DNA of 50,685 nt from Caulobacter sp. Root1455 (GTDB lineage Bacteria > Pseudomonadota > Alphaproteobacteria > Caulobacterales > Caulobacteraceae), in contig NZ_LMFQ01000011.1 of the NCBI RefSeq assembly GCF_001426905.1, positions 1-50,685 of the forward strand, given 5' to 3'. This document shows positions 35,614 to 42,540 of the stretch, piece by piece. How positions within the stretch are numbered: the first letter of the stretch is position 1; every line of letters begins with the position of its first letter. The position numbers were made by a program, and so were the translations under genes. Under the pieces are notes generated by a model. It made no database searches, was not told where the DNA came from, and worked only from the letters and a program-made list of their open reading frames with translations.

Positions 35614-36065
35614 AGGACCATATTGAAGGTGATGCGGTCCGTCCGCCCATCCGGCGCCTTGATCGACAGATTCAGCACCCACCAACCCGTCATCGAGAAC
35701 TTCATGCCGCTGATCAGGTAGTCGCCGGGCGTGGCGGCGGACGCGGCGCGCGGCGCGGTCGGCAGGCCGTGGTGATGCTCGGGCATGCCGCCGTCGATGG
35801 CGATGACCGCGCCGCTGACGGGAAGGCCGGCCTGATCGGTCAGGTGAACCGTCCACGGATGCACGCGCGACAACGGGATCGGCGCGACCTGGCTTTGGAT
35901 CCGAACGCGGAAGACGCCCCGGTCACTGGGGCGATCCAACGATATGTTCAGATCCCTGGGTTTCGCCGCCGCCACACCACCCGCGAGCACGACGGCCAGC
36001 AGAGCCACGCCTCCAAGGACGCGATAGGCGAGAGATCGACGGTTTATGCGAGCGAATTGGGGCAT
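35610..36065 (-). CDS. YtkA/FixH-like exported protein
   Basis: Protein of 151 residues with an N-terminal signal or anchor (VLGGVALLAVVLAGGVAAA). The rest has an immunoglobulin-like beta fold with VHLTDQAGLPVSGAVIAIDGGMPEHHHGLPTAP, the histidine and methionine rich strand known from YtkA/FixH-like and copper-handling proteins. It overlaps the start of the peroxidase gene by four bases (GTGA). It may bind copper or haem-related metal for the peroxidase, but this is inference. The control region (36066-36272) is shared with the divergent metallothionein-like gene. Confidence 0.8.
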   Translation of the reverse strand: MPQFARINRRSLAYRVLGGVALLAVVLAGGVAAAKPRDLNISLDRPSDRGVFRVRIQSQVAPIPLSRVHPWTVHLTDQAGLPVSGAVIAIDGGMPEHHHGLPTAPRAASAATPGDYLISGMKFSMTGWWVLNLSIKAPDGRTDRITFNMVL

Positions 36066-36120
36066 CTGGGTCTCCCGACATCGAGTGTGGGATGCAGCGG
36101 ATCACGGAGCGTTCCTGTCC

Positions 36121-36212
36121 TAAATGACAAGATTGTCGCGATTTTCGCCAAACAGCAGGCCCTCGGCTTGGTCGGAAATGGCGTGGCGGAAAATGCGGCT
36201 CATCTGACATTT
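36121..36212. promoter_or_regulatory. Shared island motif region between ytkA-like gene and metallothionein
   Basis: The gap holds AAATGACA (36122-36129), the palindrome GACAA-GA-TTGTC (36126-36137), TTGTCGC (36133-36139), CGGAAATG (36173-36180), TGGCGGAAAATGCGGCTCAT (36184-36203) and TGACATTT (36205-36212). AAATGACA, TTGTCGC, CGGAAATG and TGACATTT all occur again at 36960-36988 and the 20-base block matches 33330-33349. This suggests a shared regulator. Confidence 0.6.
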
Positions 36213-36272
36213 AAGCCAAGCGGGGCGCGGGCTAGGGTGATGGCGTCCACAACCGAACAAGGAGTATTCAAG

Positions 36273-36398
36273 ATGCCTGCCCAATGCCCCTGCGAGCCCT
36301 GCGGCTGCGAAAATTGCGCCTGCGGATGCGGTTCCAACTGCAAGTGCGGCGAAAGCTGCGCCTGCGGTGCGCCCGCGACCGCTGACCAGTCCGCCTAG
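36273..36398 (+). CDS. Small cysteine-rich metallothionein-like protein
   Basis: Protein of 41 residues with 11 cysteines (positions 5, 7, 10, 12, 15, 17, 19, 23, 25, 29, 31) in CxC and CxxC order, no aromatic residue and no histidine. This is the composition of a metallothionein, which binds several Zn, Cd or Cu ions in thiolate clusters. It does not resemble the longer, histidine-containing SmtA/BmtA proteins of cyanobacteria and pseudomonads. AAGGAG at 36259-36264 lies eight bases before the ATG at 36273, so this is the real start. A perfect hairpin follows the gene. The czc and peroxidase genes nearby fit metal stress. Confidence 0.82.
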   Translation: MPAQCPCEPCGCENCACGCGSNCKCGESCACGAPATADQSA

Positions 36399-36407
36399 CC
36401 GAAGCGC

Positions 36408-36437
36408 GAGGTTCGAAGTTCCCGAGCTTCGAACCTC
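36408..36437 (+). terminator. Hairpin after the metallothionein-like gene
   Basis: GAGGTTCGAAG (36408-36418) and CTTCGAACCTC (36427-36437) form a perfect 11-base stem with an eight-base loop, ten bases after the stop codon. No T-run follows, so it could stabilise the short mRNA or attenuate read-through into the membrane-protein gene. Confidence 0.6.
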
Positions 36438-36494
36438 CGTCCCGGGGCTCATTCGCGGGCTCCGCCGCTTTCGGCAAGGGTCGAGGGAACGCTC

Positions 36495-36902
36495 ATGGAA
36501 TATCTCTTCGGAGCAGGCCTGGCCCTGGGCGTGGGCGTCTTCGCCACCGTTGTCGGTTTCGATCGCGGTCGGGCGTTCTATCCGGTCGTCCTGATGGTGA
36601 TCGCGTCTTACTACGACCTCTTCGCCGTGATGGGCGGCGCTCAGGCGCTTCCCGCCGAGACCGCGATCCTGGCCGTGTTCGTCGCCCTGGCCGTGGTCGG
36701 TTTCAAGTCGAACCTGTGGCTGGTCGTGGCCGCGCTGCTTGGCCACGGGATGTTCGATCTCGTGCATCCCACGCTCGTCGAAAATCCGGGCGCGCCGGCT
36801 TGGTGGCCGATGTTCTGTCTCGCCTACGACGTCGCGGCCGGCGGCTATCTCGCCGCGCGGCTGCTATCGCCGTCGCCGTCGCGTCTGGAGGCTCGTCCCT
36901 AG
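36495..36902 (+). CDS. Small four-helix membrane protein
   Basis: Hydrophobic protein of 135 residues with about four membrane helices (2-20, 28-45, 58-80, 105-125) and a short charged C-terminal tail. I do not recognise a family. It lies 97 bases after the metallothionein-like gene on the same strand with only a hairpin between, so it could be in the same transcription unit. HGMFDLVHP near residue 82 has two histidines within a helix boundary and could bind metal; this is a guess. Confidence 0.7.
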   Translation: MEYLFGAGLALGVGVFATVVGFDRGRAFYPVVLMVIASYYDLFAVMGGAQALPAETAILAVFVALAVVGFKSNLWLVVAALLGHGMFDLVHPTLVENPGAPAWWPMFCLAYDVAAGGYLAARLLSPSPSRLEARP

Positions 36903-36959
36903 CCGGAACGGATGTGTCCGCGTCGATGCGGAGCATGATTGAGATGGCCGAATTCGCGA

Positions 36960-36988
36960 CGGAAATGACATTTCCGCCATTTGTCGCC
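36960..36988. promoter_or_regulatory. Shared island motif, copy C, before the exported DJ-1 gene
   Basis: CGGAAATGACATTTCCG is a perfect 17-base palindrome (36960-36976), followed by TTGTCGC (36981-36987). The palindrome lies 52 bases before the start codon at 37028. Its blocks match the 36121-36212 region and the TTTCCGCCA core matches 33330-33349. Confidence 0.6.
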
Positions 36989-37027
36989 AGCCTATGGTTC
37001 GCGCCTCATAGCCCCCCGGAGTCTTCG

Positions 37028-38149
37028 ATGCGCAAACCTGTCCTCTCCGTCGCCTTCGCGGCCCTTCTTGCTTCAGCCTCCTCCGGCATGCCCACAGCGC
37101 CCGCCGCGGCCGCCCCGCTCGCCGTCCAGGCCGATGCGGTTCGATCCGTGATCGTGTTGCCCGCGCCCAAGGCCGGGCGGACACGGCCTCTGGTGGCCGT
37201 GGTCGCGGACTCGGCCGGGGCGGAGACCACTGACTTCCTGATCCCCTACGGCGTCTTGAAGGACTCCGGCGTCGCCGATGTGGTGGGCCTCTCCACCGCC
37301 GATGGGCCGCTGCAGTTGAAGATGGCCGTGAAGATTCGACCCGATCAGACGACGGCGCGGTTCGACGTCGCGCAGCCGGCGGGCGCCGACATTGTCATCG
37401 TGCCCGCTCAACTTCATCCCAAGAGCCCGGCGCTGGTCGACTGGATCCGAAAGCAGGCCGCCCAGGGCGCGGTCATCGTCTCGATCTGCGAGGGCGCCCG
37501 GGTCGTGGCGGCGGCGGGCCTCCTCGACGGCAAGCGGGCGACGACCCACTTCGCTGCGCTTGAACAGCTCGAGAAGGCCTATCCAAAGACCACCTGGGTG
37601 CGCGACCGCCGCTGGGTGCAGGACGGCCGCGTCATCAGCACCACCGGCGTCTCGGCGTCCATCCCCGCTTCGTTGGCCTTGATCGAGGCGATCGCTGGCC
37701 GCCAGGCGGCCGAGGCGACGGCGGCGCGACTGGGAGCCGGTGACTGGAGCCCGCGCCATCGCACCGCCGAGTTCAAGGTCGAGCGATCCGACTATTTCGT
37801 GGGCGTGGCCAATCTCGCCGCCGTCTGGAAACACGAAACGGTCGAAGCTCCGCTCCAGGCCGGCGTCGACGAGATCGCGCTGGCGCTCCAGGCTGATGCA
37901 TGGCGTCGCGGCCTGCGCACGAAGGTCGTCGTCGCCGGCTCTGGCCCGGTCCGGTCTCGCCACGGCCTGACGATCCTGCCGGACGCGCCGCACAAGGCCG
38001 ATGCCATCGTGCTCACAACCCCCGCCGGCGGCTCCGCCGCGGTGTTGGATTGGACCTTGGCCGAAATGACCCACCGTTATGGCCCCGAAACGGCGCGCTT
38101 GGCTTGGCTGGGGATGGAGTACGGCCGCGAAGACGGCGCGCGGCGCTAG
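37028..38149 (+). CDS. Exported DJ-1/PfpI family protein with C-terminal extension
   Basis: Protein of 373 residues with a signal peptide (VLSVAFAALLASASSG) and a DJ-1/PfpI domain (residues 40-225). The elbow cysteine is C154 in VSICEGARVVAAAG, followed by LLDGKRATTHF, which mirrors the DGRRATTHW segment of the GlxA-type regulator at 33349: both derive from the same subfamily. Residues 235-373 form an extra domain that I cannot assign. Periplasmic DJ-1 proteins are uncommon; a role in aldehyde or redox protection, or in ligand sensing, is possible. Start at 37028 chosen because it opens the signal peptide. Confidence 0.82.
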   Translation: MRKPVLSVAFAALLASASSGMPTAPAAAAPLAVQADAVRSVIVLPAPKAGRTRPLVAVVADSAGAETTDFLIPYGVLKDSGVADVVGLSTADGPLQLKMAVKIRPDQTTARFDVAQPAGADIVIVPAQLHPKSPALVDWIRKQAAQGAVIVSICEGARVVAAAGLLDGKRATTHFAALEQLEKAYPKTTWVRDRRWVQDGRVISTTGVSASIPASLALIEAIAGRQAAEATAARLGAGDWSPRHRTAEFKVERSDYFVGVANLAAVWKHETVEAPLQAGVDEIALALQADAWRRGLRTKVVVAGSGPVRSRHGLTILPDAPHKADAIVLTTPAGGSAAVLDWTLAEMTHRYGPETARLAWLGMEYGREDGARR

Positions 38150-38169
38150 AGATCGCCAAACGACGGCGC

Positions 38170-38193
38170 GAGCGGAAAGTCAGCTTTCCGCTC
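38170..38193 (+). terminator. Perfect hairpin after the exported DJ-1 gene
   Basis: GAGCGGAAAG and CTTTCCGCTC pair around TCAG, 20 bases after the stop codon. No T-run follows. Its CGGAAA/TTTCCG ends resemble the shared island palindrome at 36960, so it may be a protein site or a terminator. Confidence 0.5.
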
Positions 38194-38278
38194 CGACCCA
38201 AACGTCCGCTCCTGGCGTTGCGACGGCCCCCTGAAGGAAGCTTTATGGCCTTCACGCCTTTTCCAGCAGCGCATCGCT

Positions 38279-39622
38279 TCAGGCCGGGTGCGCCTCGCGC
38301 TCTGTTTTATGAAGTGTGCTGAGCAGGCCGGCCGCCAGGGTCAGGAGGGCGCCAATGGCTAGCCCGATGCGCGGGGCGGCGTCGAGCGTGAGCCGGCTGA
38401 ACAGCAGCGTCATGACGACAACCCCCGCTGTCTGGCCGGTCAGACGCGCCATGGATTGCAGACCACCCGCCGCACCGCTGCGCTCCATCGGCGCCGAAAG
38501 GAACATGTTGCGGTTGTTGGTTACCTGGAAAAGTCCAAAGCCGAGCCCGCAGAGCATGACGATGGGCACGATCGTGACAGGCGCCTCGGCCAGCGGCCAG
38601 GCGGACGCCGCGAGGAGGCCGGCGGATAGCAAGGCGCAGCCGGTGGCGCACAGCAGAGCCGTCGTGGAGGGCTTTGCCATGCGCCCGGCCAGCGTCGCGG
38701 ACACAGCGGCCATCAGCGGCCACGGCGTGATGTAGAGGCCAGCCTCCAGGGGGCTGAGACCAAGGCCGTGCTGGAGGTAGAAGGGAAGGGCGATGAGCCC
38801 CGCGCCCTGGCCGATGAAGCAGCAGGCCGACGCGATGACGGATCGGCGGAACGATGGCGCGCGAAGGAGATCGAGCGGCAGGAGCGGAGCGGCGTGGGAC
38901 GCTTCGCGCCGGATCAGCGTCGTCAGGCCCAGTACGCCCCCGGCGAAAGCGACCACGGCTATGGCCGGCGCCTTCACGATCATTTCCGCGCCGACGATCA
39001 GCAGGCCGAACGCGCTCATGCTCAGGGCCAGGCTCACCCGCTCCAGGCGACGCGCCGAGCCGGGCGCGAGCGGGAGGGCGTTGGCCGCTGCAAGCACCAA
39101 GAAACCCAGCGGCAGATTGATGGCGAAGAGCCAGGGCCAACTCGCCAGGGACAGGACGAGCGCGCCGACCGTCGGACCCGCCGCGGATGTCAGGGCGACC
39201 ACCAAGGCGTTCCAGCCGATCGCCACGCCCAGCCTGTGCGCTGGGACGACGGTCCGCAGCAGCGCCACGCCGAGCGACATGACCGCCGCGGCGCCCAGGC
39301 CTTGGGCCAGGCGGGCCACCACCAACCACGCCAGGTTCGGCGCGATCGCGCAGAGGCCGGAAGCCACGGTGAACAGCGCCACGCCGCCGATGAAAACCCG
39401 GCGGTGGCCCAGGCTTTCGCCGAGCGCCGCGCAGGGCAGGAGCGCCATGACGAGGCCAGTCTGGTAGGCCGTGACGACCAACACCGCCGCGGCGGGCGAG
39501 ACGCGCAGGTCGCGAGCCAGGGTCGGCAGCGCCACGTTGACGATCGAGGCGTCCAGCACCACGAGCATCAGCGCCGTCAACACCGAGGCGATCGCCAGCG
39601 TCGAGCGACCGCGCCCTGTCAT
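38279..39622 (-). CDS. DHA2/EmrB-type MFS transporter
   Basis: Membrane transporter of 447 residues with 12-14 helices, major facilitator superfamily, drug:H+ antiporter type. The N-terminal helix LTALMLVVLDASIVNVALPTL is the typical DHA2 first helix with the D conserved; LGHRRVFIGGVALF marks loop 2-3. I chose the ATG at 39622 because it overlaps the stop of the cupin gene by four bases (ATGA); a longer reading lacks the family pattern. It is in an operon with the cupin-fold gene. The substrate is unknown; it may export the product of that gene's pathway. Confidence 0.85.
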   Translation of the reverse strand: MTGRGRSTLAIASVLTALMLVVLDASIVNVALPTLARDLRVSPAAAVLVVTAYQTGLVMALLPCAALGESLGHRRVFIGGVALFTVASGLCAIAPNLAWLVVARLAQGLGAAAVMSLGVALLRTVVPAHRLGVAIGWNALVVALTSAAGPTVGALVLSLASWPWLFAINLPLGFLVLAAANALPLAPGSARRLERVSLALSMSAFGLLIVGAEMIVKAPAIAVVAFAGGVLGLTTLIRREASHAAPLLPLDLLRAPSFRRSVIASACCFIGQGAGLIALPFYLQHGLGLSPLEAGLYITPWPLMAAVSATLAGRMAKPSTTALLCATGCALLSAGLLAASAWPLAEAPVTIVPIVMLCGLGFGLFQVTNNRNMFLSAPMERSGAAGGLQSMARLTGQTAGVVVMTLLFSRLTLDAAPRIGLAIGALLTLAAGLLSTLHKTEREAHPA

Positions 39623-40164
39623 GGACGGGCGATCCGGAACACGCCGTCCTGATCGGCGTAGCGGGTGATCCGGCCCTCTTGCTTGTCTTCGACCTGCAGG
39701 TCGCGCTCGGTGAAGCGGAAGAGCAGGGCGGGGCCGGTCCTGCAGTGCGTGTCGTGGATATCGCTCGGCAGGTAGGTCATGGCCGTTCCAGGCCGAACCA
39801 GGGTCGTGTCCCGTTTGACAAGGCGTACCTGTCCGTCCGGATCCGCGGTCCGGCCGTAGCTGCCCATCTCGACGTCGCCGCTTTGGACGCCGTACAGCAC
39901 CCAACTACGCCCATGGTCATGAGGCCGGCGATAGAGGCCCTCCTGCTCGGTATGAGCCAGGAGCACAAAGCCATGGTCGGGATCGCGATAAAGCTCCTGA
40001 CTGGCCGGCTTTTCGTTGAGCAGCGCGGCAAGCCAGTCCTCGGTCGGGGCGGCGTGCAGCAGGGCCCGCAGATGGCCCCGGCAATCGGCGATCAGGTCGC
40101 TCGAAAGCGGACCCCAGCTGGCCCGGACATCGGCGATAAAAGTTTGAAGCGAGTTCCTGTGCAT
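39619..40164 (-). CDS. Cupin-fold protein, cysteine-dioxygenase-like
   Basis: Protein of 181 residues with a double-stranded beta-helix pattern. RRPHDHGRSWVLYGVQSGDVEMG (near residues 79-101) carries the first cupin metal motif with two histidines; PSDIHDTH near residue 133 is the second. This pattern resembles the cysteine-dioxygenase-like metal-dependent group. GAGAGGAAAG lies before the ATG at 40164. It is the first gene of a two-gene operon with an MFS transporter and is divergent from a LysR gene, which probably controls it. Its substrate is unknown. Confidence 0.78.
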   Translation of the reverse strand: MHRNSLQTFIADVRASWGPLSSDLIADCRGHLRALLHAAPTEDWLAALLNEKPASQELYRDPDHGFVLLAHTEQEGLYRRPHDHGRSWVLYGVQSGDVEMGSYGRTADPDGQVRLVKRDTTLVRPGTAMTYLPSDIHDTHCRTGPALLFRFTERDLQVEDKQEGRITRYADQDGVFRIARP

Positions 40165-40295
40165 CGGCTTTCCTCTCGCGCCGAGAGCGGCGTTCGATGA
40201 AAGCTAGCGCTGGCCAAGGTGTGGCGGAACGCGCACGAATTTCACTGATTCATTGCGTTTGACGCCATGTCATGGGCGGGTGTTACTGTGCGCGA

Positions 40296-41195
40296 ATGCA
40301 GATTCCGGACCTCAACCTTCTGGTGGCGCTGGACGTGCTGCTGGCCGAGGGCAGCGTCACGCGAGCGGCCTCGCGCCTGCGACTCAGTCCCTCGGCCATG
40401 AGCCGCGCCTTGGCGCGCTTGCGAGAGGTGACGGGCGATCCCCTGTTGGTGCGGGCTGGGCGGGAGCTGGTCCCCACGCCCAGGGCGATTGAGCTTCGTG
40501 ACCGCGTCGCCCAACTTGTCCAGGACGCGCAGGCCGTGCTTCGACCGGTCGAAGCGCTGGACCTCCGGCAGATGCGGCGCGCCTTCACCCTGCGCACCAG
40601 CGAAGGCTTCGTGGAAACCTTCGGCCCGGCGCTGATCGGGCGCCTGGCTGTCGAGGCGCCGGGCGTCCAGCTGCGTTTCGTTCAGAAGCCCGACAAGGAC
40701 AGCAAGCCGCTGCGCGACGGTCTTATCGACCTCGAGACGGGCGTGGTGGAAGGCGATACGGGGCCCGAACTTCGCACCCAGGTCCTGTTTCGCGATCGTT
40801 ACGTCGGGATGGTGCGCCAGGGGCATGAGATAACGACGGGCGCGATGACGCCGGCGCGCTATGCGGCCGCGCCCCATGTGGCCGTATCGCGAGATGCGCT
40901 CGCCAAGGGCCTCATCGACGACGCTCTGGCGCGTATCGGCGTCGTCCGCGAAGTGGCCACGGTCGTGGGCGGCTTCGCCACCGCGATCTCACTGGCGAGG
41001 TCGGCGGGCTTGGTCGCCACCGTGCCTGAGCGTCATACGCAGGGACTGAGAGACGGTCTCGTCAGCTTTGAACTGCCCATGCCTGTCCCCGAGTTTTCGG
41101 TGTCGATGCTCTGGCACCCACGCATGGACGCCGATCCAGCTCATCGCTGGTTGCGCGGGCGCGTGCGGGAAGTCTGCGCAGATCCGGCTGGCTAG
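40296..41195 (+). CDS. LysR-family regulator of the cupin/MFS operon
   Basis: LysR-type regulator of about 299 residues. The winged helix is at residues 1-60 (MQIPDLNLLVALDVLLAEGSVTRAASRLRLSPSAMSRAL). The ligand-binding part covers 85-295. I start at the ATG at 40296 because the typical LysR N-terminus begins there; the ATG at 40272 would add eight residues. It is divergent from the cupin/MFS operon, with about 130 bases between, the usual layout for a LysR protein and its target. It lacks the OxyR cysteines. TGGCGGAA at 40222-40229 in the gap resembles the island motif weakly. Confidence 0.88.
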   Translation: MQIPDLNLLVALDVLLAEGSVTRAASRLRLSPSAMSRALARLREVTGDPLLVRAGRELVPTPRAIELRDRVAQLVQDAQAVLRPVEALDLRQMRRAFTLRTSEGFVETFGPALIGRLAVEAPGVQLRFVQKPDKDSKPLRDGLIDLETGVVEGDTGPELRTQVLFRDRYVGMVRQGHEITTGAMTPARYAAAPHVAVSRDALAKGLIDDALARIGVVREVATVVGGFATAISLARSAGLVATVPERHTQGLRDGLVSFELPMPVPEFSVSMLWHPRMDADPAHRWLRGRVREVCADPAG

Positions 41196-41266
41196 GTCCC
41201 TGGGGGTCGAACTCGCTCGTACCTCTAGCGGTCTGGCGCAGGACGGTCATGAAACCGCGATCCACC

Positions 41267-42322
41267 TCACCCCCTCGGCGGCGCCGTCGAAGCCCGGTGG
41301 ATCAGGGTGAAGGGCAGGAGTTCGTCGCGGGGCCGCTGTCCGGGTTCCGAATTGCGGGCCCCGCCGTTGATCAGCATCTTGGTCGCCAGGGTCGACATCT
41401 CCACCAGCGGCTGGCGGACGGTGGTCAGTTGCGGACGGCTGAGGCGCGAGACAGGGCTGTCATCGAAGCCGGCCACCGACAGATCGCCGGGGCACGAGAG
41501 GTCGGCCTCGGCCGCCGCCGCCAGGGCCCCCAGGGCCATGTCGTCATTGGAGGCGAAGATCGCCGTCGGCCGCTCGGGCAGGGCGATCAGGGCGGTCGCG
41601 GCCTTGTGCCCGGACTCGAACGTGAAGTCGCCCTCGCGGACCCACGCCTTGTCGACCTTCAGCCCGCGCGCCTTCATGGCGGCGAGGTAGCCCTCGCGGC
41701 GGGCCTGGCTGGCGCCGTAGCGCTGGTCGCCGGCCATGAAGCCGATCCGGGTGTGGCCCAGGTCGATCAGGTGCTCGGTCATCTCGCGCGCGGCGGCGAC
41801 GTCGTCCATGTGCACGCGGGGGCCCGCGCCCTCGGGCTTTTCCGGACCCAGGCGCACATAGGGCGTGCCGGCCTTGTCGAGCAGCTCCAGCACGACCTCG
41901 TTGTCGCAGGACGGCGGGGTCAGGATCACGCCGTCGGGCTTGAGGGCGGCCAGCAGGGCGCCGACCTCCTGGCGCACGCGCGGGCCGTCGTGGTCGATCA
42001 GCTCGACCAGCAGGTGATAGCCGGCCGCGCGGGTCTCGACGGTCGCGCCCAGCTGGATGCGCTGCAGGTAGTCCGAACCGCGCTCGCTGCGCCAGTGGTC
42101 CAGGGTCAGGGAGGCGTCGACGAAGACGGCGATCACGAACGAGCGCGAGCCGGCCAGGCTGCGGGCCGACAGGTTCGGCGCATAGCCCAGGGCTCCGGCC
42201 GCCTCGAGCACGCGCTCGCGCATCTGCGGCCGCACGTTGGGCTCGTTGTTCATCACGCGAGAGACGGTCTTGATCGACACGTCGGCCCGCGCCGCAACGT
42301 CATAGATCGTCACCGACGCCAT
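41267..42322 (-). CDS. LacI-family transcriptional regulator
   Basis: LacI/GalR-type repressor of 351 residues. The N-terminal helix-turn-helix MASVTIYDVAARADVSIKTVSRVMNNE is followed by the hinge and a periplasmic-binding-protein-like sugar domain (SFVIAVFVDASLTLDH at 60). It is divergent from a sugar-type MFS transporter, so it probably responds to a carbohydrate and controls that gene. The start ATG at 42322 opens the DNA-binding domain exactly. It converges with the LysR gene. Confidence 0.93.
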   Translation of the reverse strand: MASVTIYDVAARADVSIKTVSRVMNNEPNVRPQMRERVLEAAGALGYAPNLSARSLAGSRSFVIAVFVDASLTLDHWRSERGSDYLQRIQLGATVETRAAGYHLLVELIDHDGPRVRQEVGALLAALKPDGVILTPPSCDNEVVLELLDKAGTPYVRLGPEKPEGAGPRVHMDDVAAAREMTEHLIDLGHTRIGFMAGDQRYGASQARREGYLAAMKARGLKVDKAWVREGDFTFESGHKAATALIALPERPTAIFASNDDMALGALAAAAEADLSCPGDLSVAGFDDSPVSRLSRPQLTTVRQPLVEMSTLATKMLINGGARNSEPGQRPRDELLPFTLIHRASTAPPRG

Positions 42323-42540
42323 GGGCCCGCCCGGTTGCTTCGGTCCTGGTTGCTTGGACTCATCTTCATCCCGCCAACCTAGAGCAACTGCGCGGCATAA
42401 GGCGACGCTCCCGATTCAAAAAAGCGCGTTCCCAAGCCGTGACGCCTGCTTTGTCGTCGCTGGCGGCTTGTGTCCCCTGGCGCGGGGGGCCAGTGTCCGA
42501 GCCAATCGCGGCGCAGACCGCGTCTTGTTGGGGAGGCGTG

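Noticed and set aside
40222..40229. Island motif copy (TGGCGGAA) before the LysR gene
   Set aside because: Only eight bases match and the other blocks of the motif are missing, so chance is likely.
42323..42540. LacI-type operator between the LacI gene and the MFS gene
   Set aside because: I looked for a CG-centred palindrome; the best candidate near 42420 pairs at only about half of its positions.
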